Source: CAKZLS01 sp963701445
Lineage (GTDB): Bacteria; Pseudomonadota; Alphaproteobacteria; Rhodospirillales; Defluviicoccaceae
Assembly: GCA_963701445.1 (NCBI GenBank)
Contig: CAVPAM010000010.1
Span: 1 to 64,000, forward strand
DNA length: 64,000 nt
Reading direction: 5' to 3'
In this document: in pieces, positions 55,676-64,000 of the stretch
Layout: each line of letters begins with the position of its first letter
How positions within the stretch are numbered: the stretch's first letter is position 1
Program-made: the position numbers and the translations under genes
The notes under the pieces: generated by a model
The model's input: the letters and a program-made list of their open reading frames with translations, nothing else
What the model was told of the DNA's origin: nothing
Databases searched by the model: none

Positions 55676-58600
55676 TTATTTCAGGTGTTCGAGCAGGTCC
55701 ATTGCTTCTTTCAGATCGGGAGTGTCGGCGCCCTCGGTAAACTGGGTCAACGCGCCGGACAGAAGCCGCCGCGCTTCCTCGTTTCGCCCTTGACCCCACA
55801 GGAGGTGGCCGAGGCTGATCGCCGAGCGAAGTTCGAGGGACTTGGTGCCATGTTCTCGGGAGATCTCCAGCGCCTTCACGTAGCAGGACTCGGCCTTGTC
55901 CGCGTTGTCCGCGGCGATGGCAAGCAGCAGCACCCCCTTGCGCCGATGCAGTTCCGCGTCCCAGTAGTGAATTCCGCTCGCGTCCGCCAAGGCAAAACCG
56001 TCGGCAAGTTCGGTCAGTCCACGCTCCGGCTGGCCCAGGGCCTCGCAGGCCTCCGCCATCATGTCGAAGTAGACCGGAAAGTCTTCCTTGGTGCCGATGG
56101 CCCGCTGGGCTGTGATCCCCTTGCGAAGTTCGCTCAGCCCCGTCTCGGATCGCTCCAGCATGACGTCGGCCCATCCCTTGAAAATGGCCCCCTTCGCCAA
56201 ATGGTCGGGGAACCCTTTTTCCTCGCTGAACGCGATCATCGCCTCGGCGTGTTTTCGGACCTGCTCCATGTCTCGGAGGTAGCGATGCAGCATGATGGAG
56301 ATGTCCATGGCATGCAGGCGGCTTCCCGCGTGATTCAGTGCCTCGGCCGATGCCTCGGACTGACGAACGCGCATCAGCGCCTGTTCCGGATAGCCGAGCA
56401 GCCATAGTGCCAGGGCCGCCTCGCCGTGGCCGCAGACGCGGGCATCGTGTCCGCCATAAATGGAAGCGTGAGAGCGGTGTCTGTTTTCGTTGTAGAGTTT
56501 CAAGCCTTCTTCGATGTGCTGAATAGTCGCGATCTGGTCGCCCTGGTTGAAAGCCGTGGCCCACAGGCAATGGTGGGCCTGCAAGCGGAGGTCCGGATTG
56601 CCCAGGCTCTCGGCGAGCTCCAGCAGCCGGTCGGCCCTCTCCCGGCCGGTCTGGAAATCCATTGAAATCCGCCACCACCCCCAAAGCGCGGCGAAGTGAA
56701 GTTCCGATTCCGGGAGCTCCTCGCACAACTCGAGAGCCCGAGCGTATGTCCGCTCCACTTCGGCCGATCCCGCGCCCTTGACCGCGATCAGCGCCGCGCC
56801 GAGAGGTATTCGAAGCTGGAGCTCCAGGGTCTTTCGTTCCGATGTTTCCGGCAGGATTCGGATCGCGTCCAGCCCGGCCTGCAGATAGTTGGAGGCTTCG
56901 ACGTCGGCCGAACGGGCGCTCGCTCTCTCGGCGGCCTTGAGGCAGTAATGAATGGCGGCCGGGATCTCTCCGGCTTCGCTGAAGTGATGCGCGAGGATCT
57001 GAGGATTGGCCTCCACGGTATCGGGAAAGCGGCTTTCGATGGTGGCCGCGATACGGCCATGAAGCTCCTTGCGTTTGCTGAGCAAAAGGCTCTCGTAGGC
57101 GGCGTCGCGGACGAGCGCGTGCTTGAACGTGTACTGGACACCCGGCGGGAGGCCCCGCGAGAACACCAACTCGGAGTTTATCAGGGCACCGAGGGCTTCC
57201 TTCAGCTTCGCCTCCTCCAGGGGCATGATCGCGGCCATCAATTCATGGGAGAATTTCCGGCCAATAACGCTGCCCACCTGGGCCACTTCCTTGTGCGGGC
57301 CGAGCTGATCCAGGCGCGCCATCAGCGAGTCCTGAATGGTCGACGGAATGGCCCGCGGCGGCAGCGGCCCGTTCATCACGTAGGAATCGTCCTGTTCGCG
57401 CAGAAGGTCGGTATTCAGCACGCTCTTGGTCAATTCCTCCACGAACAGGGGAACACCGTCGGTCTTGCGGACAAACTGATCGAGCACCGTTTCCGGAAGT
57501 GCCTTGCCTTGTGTGATCTTCAGCACGAGTTCCGTGCAGGCTTGCGTGTTGAGGCGCTTGAGAGAGAGCACGGTGGCGCATCGGTGGTTGGACCATGCGG
57601 GAACGAACTCCGGCCGGAAATTCACGAGGACCAGCATGGGAAGGCCGGGCAGGCGTTGGACGAGCCCGTCGAGGAACTCGCGCGAGGTCGGATCGATCCA
57701 ATGAATGTCCTGAAAAACAACGAGCAGGGGGTGCCGGTAGGCGTATGCCTCCAAGGCATCCACCAAGACCGTGAGCGTGGCTTCCTTCTGCCTCTGCGGG
57801 CTCATGTCGACGGCCGGATAGCGTTCATCCGGCGAGATGGACAGAAGGGGGGCGAGCAACGGGATGCCGTTCTCCAGTTCGACACCAATTCGGACGAACA
57901 GGGCCTCCAGCTTGTCGAGTTTGGTGGCATCCGTGTCCTCGCGGTCGAACCCGGCGGCTCGCGAGATCTGTTCGATGATCGGATGCAAGGCGCTGTTACG
58001 ATGAAAAGGCGAACAATGGTACCGCACGACGGAATGCGGTTCGTCGCCGATGCGGTCCTGCAGCGTTAGCGCGATCCGCGATTTGCCGATGCCGGGCTCT
58101 CCCGACACCAGGATCAACTGCCCTTCGCCCTCGCGGGCAAGACCCCAGCGATCAAGCAATAAGGCCACCTCGGTCTCTCGATTGACGAACGGGGTCATCT
58201 GGCCCAGCCGCGGGATGTCGAAGTCCGGCTCCACTTCCCGGGATTTGATGACCCGCCACGGGTGAACCGGTTTCGAAAAGCCCTTGAGGTCATGGACGCC
58301 GAGGTCCCGGTATTCGAACCGCTCCCCGATGAGGCTCCGGGTCACGGACGAAATGACGACCGAGTTGCGCTCCGCGAGACCCTGCAGGCGCGCGGCCAGG
58401 TTCGGCGTTTCGCCGATGGCCGTGCTTTCCCGGGAGAACCCATCGTCGATGAGGTTGCCCACGACCACGAGACCGGTGGCGATCCCCACGCGCACGGCAA
58501 GCTCCACGTCATTGGACCGCCGGAGAGACGCGTTGAGGCCGTCCATGGCGGCGACAATGGACAATCCGGCCCGGACCGCCCGCTCGGCGTCGTTCTCGTG

Positions 58601-58873
58601 GGCGATCGGATAGCCGAAATACGAGAGATTTCCGTCTCCCAGATACTGGGCCATGAAACCGTCGTAATTTTCGATCGCGGCGGCGCAGGCTTCATGAAAC
58701 GACCGCAGGACCTCTCGCATGTCCTCGGGATCCAGTTTTTCGGCGAGCGCCGTGGAACCAACCATGTCGCAGAACATGACCGTGAGCTGACGGCGTTCGG
58801 CGTCGAACGGGTTCGACGCGGCGTTTGCGGCCGATGGACGAATGCCGGGCCAGGGGCTGGACGGTGGCGGCAT
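55676..58873 (-). CDS. Adenylate/guanylate cyclase-AAA ATPase-TPR regulator
   Basis: 1065 aa in this frame. A class III cyclase domain comes first (RRQLTVMFCDMVGSTALAEKLDPED, then QYLGDGNLSYFGYP). An AAA/NACHT-like ATPase follows with Walker A LVSGEPGIGKSRIAL and Walker B-like LLVVFQDIHWIDPTS. The last 450 residues are TPR-like helices. Such proteins are cytoplasmic signalling or transcription-linked sensors. The ATG at 58873 is not the natural start: a SAM domain normally heading this family lies just upstream in another frame, so the gene is frameshifted near 58853. It ends 49 bp before ycaO on the same strand and may control or belong to that set. Confidence 0.85.
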   Translation of the reverse strand: MPPPSSPWPGIRPSAANAASNPFDAERRQLTVMFCDMVGSTALAEKLDPEDMREVLRSFHEACAAAIENYDGFMAQYLGDGNLSYFGYPIAHENDAERAVRAGLSIVAAMDGLNASLRRSNDVELAVRVGIATGLVVVGNLIDDGFSRESTAIGETPNLAARLQGLAERNSVVISSVTRSLIGERFEYRDLGVHDLKGFSKPVHPWRVIKSREVEPDFDIPRLGQMTPFVNRETEVALLLDRWGLAREGEGQLILVSGEPGIGKSRIALTLQDRIGDEPHSVVRYHCSPFHRNSALHPIIEQISRAAGFDREDTDATKLDKLEALFVRIGVELENGIPLLAPLLSISPDERYPAVDMSPQRQKEATLTVLVDALEAYAYRHPLLVVFQDIHWIDPTSREFLDGLVQRLPGLPMLVLVNFRPEFVPAWSNHRCATVLSLKRLNTQACTELVLKITQGKALPETVLDQFVRKTDGVPLFVEELTKSVLNTDLLREQDDSYVMNGPLPPRAIPSTIQDSLMARLDQLGPHKEVAQVGSVIGRKFSHELMAAIMPLEEAKLKEALGALINSELVFSRGLPPGVQYTFKHALVRDAAYESLLLSKRKELHGRIAATIESRFPDTVEANPQILAHHFSEAGEIPAAIHYCLKAAERASARSADVEASNYLQAGLDAIRILPETSERKTLELQLRIPLGAALIAVKGAGSAEVERTYARALELCEELPESELHFAALWGWWRISMDFQTGRERADRLLELAESLGNPDLRLQAHHCLWATAFNQGDQIATIQHIEEGLKLYNENRHRSHASIYGGHDARVCGHGEAALALWLLGYPEQALMRVRQSEASAEALNHAGSRLHAMDISIMLHRYLRDMEQVRKHAEAMIAFSEEKGFPDHLAKGAIFKGWADVMLERSETGLSELRKGITAQRAIGTKEDFPVYFDMMAEACEALGQPERGLTELADGFALADASGIHYWDAELHRRKGVLLLAIAADNADKAESCYVKALEISREHGTKSLELRSAISLGHLLWGQGRNEEARRLLSGALTQFTEGADTPDLKEAMDLLEHLK

Positions 58874-59099
58874 CGCTCATTCCGGGGCCGGCGAGCGCGA
58901 TGGAGGCTTCGCTCTCCATCAGCGTGGCGAGGGCCCGAATCAGCTTTTTTCGGTGGCCAATTCGAACGCGAAGCGCCTCGAGGTCCCTCTCGGTCAGATC
59001 GGGCAGTACGCCCCAGTCGATCCGACTCTCGGCGAAAGCCTTCGCGTACTCACCGAGCCCCAAGTCTTCGAGCCACCGATCCACTCGGGGATCACTCAT
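58692..59099 (-). CDS. SAM-domain N-terminus of the cyclase-AAA regulator, separated by frameshift
   Basis: From ATG 59099 the first 60 residues (MSDPRVDRWLEDLGLGEYAK, then VLPDLTERDLEALRVRIGHR) are a sterile-alpha-motif domain of the kind that begins cyclase-AAA proteins. After about residue 80 this frame loses sense. Removing one G from GGGG at 58853-58856 carries it into the cyclase frame (QPWPGIRPSAAN...AERRQL). It is thus the amino end of the next gene, giving a joined protein of about 1,140 aa. Confidence 0.75.
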   Translation of the reverse strand: MSDPRVDRWLEDLGLGEYAKAFAESRIDWGVLPDLTERDLEALRVRIGHRKKLIRALATLMESEASIALAGPGMSDAATVQPLARHSSIGRKRRVEPVRRRTPSAHGHVLRHGWFHGARRKTGSRGHARGPAVVS

Positions 59100-59111
59100 C
59101 ATCCTCGACAA

Positions 59112-59497
59112 GCCGTTCCATCAGTGCACCATTTCGGCCGTTGCGTCCCCGTTCGTGGCCAGCTTAGGCGATGAGCCTTGGACCTGTGGATTTCCAGGAA
59201 CAAACAGGTGAGGCACCCAACCGATTGTTGTTTTCTTTTTTTGAGGCCCGCCGCGAAGTGACTTGCAATAGAAAACCGCGAGACAGCCGCGCGGATTGCC
59301 TCCAACTCGCTTAGTTTAACACAACGCCGCCAAGCCTTGTGTCGCTATTCTTTGCCGGGATGAAACATTATGGCCCCGAATAAGGCCGAGGAGGCCCAAA
59401 AGGGGTGGATATGGCAGGGGAGCAAAAGGTGCCAATACGCGAAAGGGCTGGCGCGGGCCAGCCCTTCGATTTCCATGGAACGCCGTCGCCGCCGAAA
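59112..59497. other. Intergenic region upstream of the cyclase/YcaO gene set
   Basis: 386 bp. The left part should hold the leftward promoter of the cyclase regulator, and possibly of the whole YcaO set; no clear -35/-10 was found. The right part contains a hairpin terminator (59443-59466). No gene supported. Confidence 0.4.
59443..59466 (-). terminator. Hairpin downstream of the small membrane protein gene
   Basis: Perfect 10-bp stem AAGGGCTGGC / GCCAGCCCTT with a 4-base loop, 31 bases after the stop at 59498. The T run on the minus strand is short (TTT, then CGCG), so termination strength is uncertain. Confidence 0.55.
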
Positions 59498-59746
59498 TCA
59501 ACGCATGTGTTCGACGTCGACGTCGTGGGCGCGCTTGCCGTAGTGATCGCTCCAGGTCACGCCCTTGGGAACGTAATCGCCTTGGTTGTGCAACTCGTCG
59601 GCCCGCCGATGGAACGGCATTCCGAAAAACATCCGCTCGCCTCTAAAAAGCCGAGCCATGCTGGCGAACATCACACCCGCCGCGCAACACGCGGCAATCG
59701 CCGCAGCATGCTGTACCTTCAGGGAAAAGGTCACCGGATCCAACAT
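59498..59746 (-). CDS. Small membrane protein of unknown function
   Basis: 82 aa from ATG 59746, preceded by a perfect AAAGGAGGTGA ribosome site, the strongest in the window. It begins MLDPVTFSLKVQHAAA, has one hydrophobic segment (AAIAACCAAGVMFASMARLF), then a basic/polar tail ending HDVDVEHMR. No family recognised. It is probably single-pass in the inner membrane and well translated. Confidence 0.7.
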   Translation of the reverse strand: MLDPVTFSLKVQHAAAIAACCAAGVMFASMARLFRGERMFFGMPFHRRADELHNQGDYVPKGVTWSDHYGKRAHDVDVEHMR

Positions 59747-59917
59747 GGTATTCACCTCCTTTCCCGATTTCGTAATCTTATATTGTAAACCAGTTGGCAC
59801 GCCGTCGAAAACGTCAACTTTGCATGGCTGCCATCTTTAAGCGGGATAAGCAAGCGATCCGATTGATTTCGCCGGACCGCTTGGGTCCGGGGCGAAGGTG
59901 GCCGTTCCGGAAGGGGG

Positions 59918-60325
59918 CTACTGCACCCGTTCCATGGGATTTGCGGGCTCATCCGATTCGGGCGGGGAGGGAGAAGCACCGGCCTGATGATGCACCATTT
60001 TCCAGGATCCCTGTTCCATGACGAACACATTCGTGGCGATCAGGAAGGTGTTGTCCACCGCCTCGTAGCAGATGACGTAAGCGACGTCTCCATGAACCCG
60101 GGCCAAAGCCGAATGGCATGAAATCCTCGGTGCGTGGGGGCTTGTGAGGATCGTGCCCCAGCGCTCCATGACGTCGTCGCGCCCCGCCAGGGCCCGCCAA
60201 CCGGGGTGGATACAGGTGACCGAAGCCCGCCGGGCCCACAATGTTTCCATGGCTTGAAGGTCTCGATTGTCGAAGGCCACATAGAAGGCCTCGTTGGCGA
60301 ACAGAACGGCGGCATCTTCGGACAC
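59918..60325 (-). CDS. NTF2-like/SnoaL-type protein
   Basis: 135 aa from GTG 60325 (CGGGAG ahead); the frame is open to 60460 but that part is not protein-like. The body reads as a small alpha+beta cone fold of the DUF4440/SnoaL type: an N-terminal helix FANEAFYVAFDNRDLQAMETLW, then CIHPGWRALAGRDDVMERW, and strands ending GSWKMVHHQAGAS. Proteins of this fold are ligand-binding or isomerase domains; specific role not readable. Divergent from pyrD. Confidence 0.75.
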   Translation of the reverse strand: MSEDAAVLFANEAFYVAFDNRDLQAMETLWARRASVTCIHPGWRALAGRDDVMERWGTILTSPHAPRISCHSALARVHGDVAYVICYEAVDNTFLIATNVFVMEQGSWKMVHHQAGASPSPPESDEPANPMERVQ

Positions 60326-60560
60326 GGTTGAACTCCCGGCATTCCCAACCCCAGTGATCGGGCCGGAGTGTACCGCAGCCGTGCCACGCTTGGAATCATT
60401 GCCAACGCGTTTTGTTCCGAACGCGGCTATTTTCCTCCGCCACGATCGCGAGAAGACCATAAGCGTGGGGGGGTGCGCGCATCTGTCGCTTGCTTCCGCT
60501 TTGGCGTAAGGTGCCGACCCGTCCTCGTAACGCTAACCGATTTCAAGGAACGGATCCCTG

Positions 60561-61634
60561 GTGGCTGATCTTTATCCCCTGGTATGGCCGCTGTTGCGGC
60601 TGATGGACCCCGAAAAAGCTCATGGCCTTGCCGTGCGGGCCCTGAAGAGCGGGCTGGCGCCACGGCCGCCGGCCGTAAGCGACGCCCGGCTCCGGTGCGA
60701 GATCTGGGGACTTCCCTTCGCCAATCCGCTGGGACTGGCGGCCGGTTTCGACAAGAACGCCGAGGTGGCGGACGCCATGCTGGGCCTCGGATTCGGCCTG
60801 GTGGAGGTGGGGACGGTCACGCCGAGGCCGCAGCCCGGCAATCCGCGCCCCAGGATGTTCCGGTTGCCGTCCGACGGAGCCGTCATCAATCGCCTGGGCT
60901 TCAACAACCAGGGCCTGGAAGCGGTCGCCCGTCGCCTCGCCGCGCGGCGCCGGTCGCCGAACTCCCATGCTCGCGCCGGCATTGTCGGCGCCAACGTGGG
61001 GCCCAACCGCGACAGCGCCGACCCCGCGGACGACTGCGCGGCCGGTGTCCGCGTCCTCGCGCCGCTGGCCGATTACCTGGTGATCAACGTCTCGTCGCCG
61101 AATACGCCCGGCTTGCGTGACCTGCAGGGACGCGAGGCTTTGCGGATATTGCTGAGCCGCGCCCTCGGAGCCCGGACCGAGTCTGGGGCGAGGCCGCCGC
61201 TGCTGGTGAAGATCGCGCCCGATCTCGGCGAAGAGGACCGGCGGGACATCGCCGGCGTTGTGTTGGACGCCGGGATCGACGGATTGATCGCCACCAACAC
61301 GACGGTGGCGCGTCCCGACACGCTCACCGACCCTCATAAAGCGGAGACTGGCGGTCTCAGCGGCCGGCCGCTGATGGAGGCTTCGACGGCGGTTCTCGCC
61401 GACATGTACAGGCTGACCGGCGGACGGCTGCCGATCATCGGCGTGGGAGGGGTGGCCAGTGGCCGTGACGCCTATGCCAAGATCCGCGCCGGCGCGTCGC
61501 TGGTTCAACTGTACACCGGTCTCGTCTATCACGGGCCCGGGTTGGTGGGCCGCATCAACCGTGAACTGGCGGACCTGCTCCGCGCCGACGGATTTTCGAA
61601 CGTTGGCGAGGCCGTCGGCAGCGGCGTGGAGTGA
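60561..61634 (+). CDS. pyrD: Dihydroorotate dehydrogenase (quinone), class 2
   Basis: 357 aa from GTG 60561. The membrane-associating N-terminal helix region (LLRLMDPEKAHGLAVRALKSG) marks the quinone-dependent class 2 enzyme. FMN-site and catalytic motifs follow: AAGFDKNAEVADAMLGLGFG, GTVTPRPQPGNPRPRMFRL, INRLGFNN and VSSPNTPGLR, whose Ser is the catalytic base; TGGLSGRPL and the phosphate-binding GVGGVASG are near the end. It oxidises dihydroorotate to orotate in pyrimidine synthesis. Convergent with nadK. Confidence 0.96.
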   Translation: MADLYPLVWPLLRLMDPEKAHGLAVRALKSGLAPRPPAVSDARLRCEIWGLPFANPLGLAAGFDKNAEVADAMLGLGFGLVEVGTVTPRPQPGNPRPRMFRLPSDGAVINRLGFNNQGLEAVARRLAARRRSPNSHARAGIVGANVGPNRDSADPADDCAAGVRVLAPLADYLVINVSSPNTPGLRDLQGREALRILLSRALGARTESGARPPLLVKIAPDLGEEDRRDIAGVVLDAGIDGLIATNTTVARPDTLTDPHKAETGGLSGRPLMEASTAVLADMYRLTGGRLPIIGVGGVASGRDAYAKIRAGASLVQLYTGLVYHGPGLVGRINRELADLLRADGFSNVGEAVGSGVE

Positions 61635-61643
61635 CGCCGCCAT

Positions 61644-62411
61644 TTACAGCAAAAATTGCTCCTTGATGATCCGTTCCTCGAGATTGTGCTCCGGATCGAA
61701 CAACAGGCTCAGGGCCACGTTCCTGTCTTCGCGGACCTCCACGCGGACCACGTCGCGGATTTCGGTATCGTCGGCGACGGCGCTGACCGGGCGCATCTCC
61801 GGAAACAGCACCTCTATCGCCACCGTCACCGTGTGCGGGAGGATGGCGCCGCGCCACTGGCGGGGGCGGAAGACGCTGATGGGCGTGAGCGCCAGGAGGT
61901 GGGCATCGAGCGGCAGGATGGGTCCGTTGGCGGAAACATTGTAGGCGGTGCTGCCCGCCGGCGTGGAGACCAGCACGCCGTCGCAGATCATTTCGCGCAT
62001 GCGCACCTTGCCGTCTACCTCGATCCTGAGTTTCGCGGCCAGCCGCGTCTGCCGCAACAGGGAGACTTCGTTGATCGCCAGCGCCTCCGAGTGGGCGCCG
62101 GCCGTATCCGTCACGGCCATGCGCAGGGGATGCAGGTCGATGGGTTCGGCGCGCGCGAGCCGCTCCATCAAGCCGTTGTCGCTGTAGGTGTTCATCAGAA
62201 AGCCCACCGATCCGAGGTTCATGCCGAAGATGGGAATGCCGCGGGTCAGGTACTGATGCAGTGTCTTGAGCATGAAGCCGTCGCCACCCAGCGCGACGAT
62301 CACGTCGGCCTCTTCCGGCGTGGCGGTGTTGTACCGCGCGGCGAGCCGTTCAAGGGCGGATTGCGCCGCTCCATGGTCGGCGGCGACAACGGCGACGGTT
62401 CGGAATTTCAT
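61644..62411 (-). CDS. nadK: NAD kinase
   Basis: 255 aa from ATG 62411 (MKFRTVAVVAAD). The GGDG motif is in IVALGGDGFMLKTLH, the second conserved block is NLGSVGFLMN, and the nucleotide loop is VSTPAGSTAYN with SANGPILPLDA after it. It phosphorylates NAD to NADP. Length and short N-terminus fit the alphaproteobacterial form. The stop is 9 bp from that of convergent pyrD. Confidence 0.94.
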   Translation of the reverse strand: MKFRTVAVVAADHGAAQSALERLAARYNTATPEEADVIVALGGDGFMLKTLHQYLTRGIPIFGMNLGSVGFLMNTYSDNGLMERLARAEPIDLHPLRMAVTDTAGAHSEALAINEVSLLRQTRLAAKLRIEVDGKVRMREMICDGVLVSTPAGSTAYNVSANGPILPLDAHLLALTPISVFRPRQWRGAILPHTVTVAIEVLFPEMRPVSAVADDTEIRDVVRVEVREDRNVALSLLFDPEHNLEERIIKEQFLL

Positions 62412-62528
62412 GACATCGCGGCGCGGACGCTCGCCCCCCTGGTGATGACCGGTATTCTGGGGGGCGAGTATAGCCAACGCCCGGAGCGATCCGAAACCCC
62501 GGATCGCCGGAACAGAGAGAGATAAAGC

Positions 62529-62783
62529 TTACGAAGCGGCCAAGGCGCGCATCAGTTGGCTGAGCGCCCGCAGCTCGCGCGCGCGATCCGCCGACGCGAT
62601 CTTGCAGAGTTCGGCCAGGTCGCCGGCCATGTAGAGGAGCCCGGCGCGGACGATACCGTCGTCGGGTGACTCGTCGGAGGGAAAGGGCCGGGCTTCGTTG
62701 CCGGGCGCGGCGGACGCCGGGCGGGTCGCTTGGGAGGCGCAATCGATTTCGGGAAACAGGTGGATGAGATTGTGTTTTGTCAT
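62529..62783 (-). CDS. Small hypothetical protein
   Basis: 84 aa from ATG 62783 (MTKHNLIHLFPEID), with GGCAGG eight bases ahead. Middle is Pro/Ala/Ser-rich and disordered; the C-terminal half (GLLYMAGDLAELCKIASADR to LMRALAAS) is helical. No family recognised. It is upstream of nadK on the same strand (about 118 bp) and could share a transcript. Confidence 0.55.
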   Translation of the reverse strand: MTKHNLIHLFPEIDCASQATRPASAAPGNEARPFPSDESPDDGIVRAGLLYMAGDLAELCKIASADRARELRALSQLMRALAAS

Positions 62784-63125
62784 GTGCCGAGCCTGCCTTG
62801 CGCTGTTGGGTTGCGGGAACGCCCAAGCGGGCGGCCGGGCGAATGCCCAATGCAATAACGCCACAACGGTTAAGGTGCCGTAAAGACAGGCTGTCGCGGC
62901 CGGGAATCGGGCGCGCTCTCAACCCAGACGGGTGCCATTGCGCTTGCCGGCTCCGCCCCAGCGGTGAGTGGAGTCCGGGCGCGCGGAATTCTTTTTTTGT
63001 TGGGTTGTGCCGGCGCCCCCCGCGTCGTTAGTGTCCGGCTCGAAGGCACCGTGCCAAACAGGGCAGGTCTCGCGGATTGTCAAACCGTGTGGCCGCCCGC
63101 TCCAGATCAGGAAGACACTTCCGCG
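62784..63125. other. Intergenic region between divergent small gene and TrpF-like gene
   Basis: 342 bp, GC-rich; no gene, repeat or convincing promoter seen. It presumably contains promoters for both neighbours. Confidence 0.35.
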
Positions 63126-63821
63126 ATGACAAACGCCGGAAACAGCCGTCCGCTTATTCAGGTGGCCGGGGTGATCGACGCCGGGGAGGCCGCAATGCTC
63201 GTGGACGTCGGGGTCGAGTATCTGGGGTTCCCGCTGGTGCTGGGCTATCACCGCGAGGATCTCGACGCTGGCGCGGCCGCCGCCATCGCCGCCAGGCTCG
63301 CGGACCGGGCCACGTTCTTCGTGATTACCTATCTGAACACCGCCCATGAGATCGCCGCGTTGTGCGAAAAAGTGGGTGTCGGCATGGTCCAGCTTCATGG
63401 CGACGTCGCTCCGGACGAGATGCGCCGGTTGCGCGGCATGGCGCCGGGTCTGCGCATCACCAAGAGCCTCGTCGTTCGCGAGGACAACTTCGACGCGCTT
63501 GCCCGCGAGGCGGACCGGCTCGCGCCGTGGGTCGACACCTACATCACCGACACATACGATCCCGTCACCGGAGCCACGGGCGCCACGGGCAAGACCCATG
63601 ACTGGGCGGTCAGCCGTTATCTGGTGCGATCCTCGCCGAGACCGGTGATCCTGGCCGGCGGGTTGAACCCAGGCAACGTTCGCGAGGCGATCCGCGCGGT
63701 AAGACCGGCCGGCGTCGACGTGCACACCGGCATCGAAGGCCCCGACGGGCGCAAACGCCGCGACCTGACCGAGCGCTTCATCTCCGAGGCCCGCGCCGGC
63801 TTCGCCGGGATGGCCGGGTGA
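63126..63821 (+). CDS. Phosphoribosylanthranilate isomerase-like (TrpF fold) protein lacking the catalytic Cys
   Basis: 231 aa from ATG 63126, preceded by AGGAAG. The fold is TrpF: LVDVGVEYLGF, VQLHGDVAPDEMRRL, GATGKTHDW and VILAGGLNPGNVREAI all sit in TrpF order. Two features differ. The N-terminal K-x-C-G catalytic-Cys motif is replaced by QVAGVID (Ala for Cys), and the SPR phosphate loop is replaced by GYHREDL. The general-acid Asp region is present as YITDTYD. It is therefore probably not the tryptophan enzyme but a paralogue using another sugar-phosphate-like ligand. No trp genes adjoin. Confidence 0.8.
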   Translation: MTNAGNSRPLIQVAGVIDAGEAAMLVDVGVEYLGFPLVLGYHREDLDAGAAAAIAARLADRATFFVITYLNTAHEIAALCEKVGVGMVQLHGDVAPDEMRRLRGMAPGLRITKSLVVREDNFDALAREADRLAPWVDTYITDTYDPVTGATGATGKTHDWAVSRYLVRSSPRPVILAGGLNPGNVREAIRAVRPAGVDVHTGIEGPDGRKRRDLTERFISEARAGFAGMAG

Positions 63822-63822
63822 C

Positions 63823-64000
63823 CTATGATAAGCCCCGGGGAGGCCCCTTGAGTTCGACGGTGTTGCCCTCCGGATCGTCGATGTAGATCGAGGGACCGTC
63901 GCCACGCGCGCCGTACCGCGAGACCACGTCGCCCGCCTCGATCCCGTGGGCCTTGAGGTGGTCCTTGATGGCGTCCGGATCCCAGGGCTCCACCTGCACG
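63823..64000 (-). CDS. VOC-family (glyoxalase/bleomycin resistance-like) protein, C-terminal part
   Basis: The last 58 residues of a leftward gene that continues beyond the window. PSIYIDDPEGNTVELKGPPRG is the typical C-terminal metal-site strand of vicinal-oxygen-chelate proteins, with Glu of VEL as the ligand. The stop TAG is at 63823. Substrate cannot be judged from the fragment. Confidence 0.8.
   Translation of the reverse strand, partial: VQVEPWDPDAIKDHLKAHGIEAGDVVSRYGARGDGPSIYIDDPEGNTVELKGPPRGLS

Overview
The window is a high-GC stretch of an alphaproteobacterial chromosome, most likely of a Rhodospirillales-like, free-living Gram-negative. The evidence is an alphaproteobacterial-type rpoH, a Usg-family protein, a hopanoid (hpn) cluster, a TRAP dicarboxylate-type operon, and type I secretion and exosortase loci. 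No rRNA, tRNA, CRISPR array, insertion sequence or integrase was recognised.

Layout. 0-6.7 kb: recQ, a secreted double-CBM21 protein, a frameshifted AsmA-like gene, two tandem TPR proteins and an alpha/beta hydrolase. 6.7-13.0 kb: a leftward operon of TRAP transporter dctP-dctQ-dctM, an ABC-type periplasmic binding protein and a (frameshifted) CoA-transferase, which looks like a carboxylate uptake and activation unit. 13.7-29.3 kb: hopanoid lipid region with an MlaC-like protein, hpnC-hpnB-hpnD-hpnE(frameshifted)-shc/hpnF-hpnG, convergent hpnH and ispH, a ROK kinase, hisI, rpmF (58 aa), hpnN and hpnM. Together these make squalene, cyclise it to hopene, add the adenosyl side chain and move hopanoids to the outer membrane. 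29.4-32.8 kb: rpoH with a good sigma-70 promoter, a long leader and a terminator, then usg, a SAM hydroxide adenosyltransferase and an MBL-fold hydrolase. 32.9-46.9 kb: cell-surface region with type I secretion ABC and HlyD genes, a 960-aa phage-tailspike-like pectate-lyase-fold protein, PrsT-like TPR lipoprotein, an MraY/WecA-type sugar-phosphate transferase, an exosortase fused to EpsI, and UDP-GlcNAc 2-epimerase. 47.2-50.8 kb: a Crp/Fnr regulator and an RTX-tailed animal-type haem peroxidase.

50.9-59.1 kb is the most interesting region. It is a leftward gene set ending in a clear terminator: a SAM-domain/adenylate-cyclase/AAA/TPR regulator (frameshifted), a YcaO protein, a TfuA protein overlapping it by 4 bp, a zinc metallopeptidase (HExxH...ExxxD), and a 248-aa protein whose C-terminus is ten perfect-register hexapeptide repeats RAA[L/M]-x-x. 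YcaO plus TfuA is the enzyme pair known for peptide-backbone thioamidation. I read this as a probable unusual RiPP system with a multi-core precursor.

59.5-64.0 kb: a small membrane protein, an NTF2-like protein, pyrD, nadK, a small hypothetical, a TrpF-like protein lacking the catalytic cysteine, and a partial VOC protein. Four genes (AsmA-like, CoA-transferase, hpnE, cyclase regulator) carry a frameshift in the same direction, each repaired by removing one G/C from a short G/C run. Sequencing error in the source assembly is therefore a serious possibility for all four.
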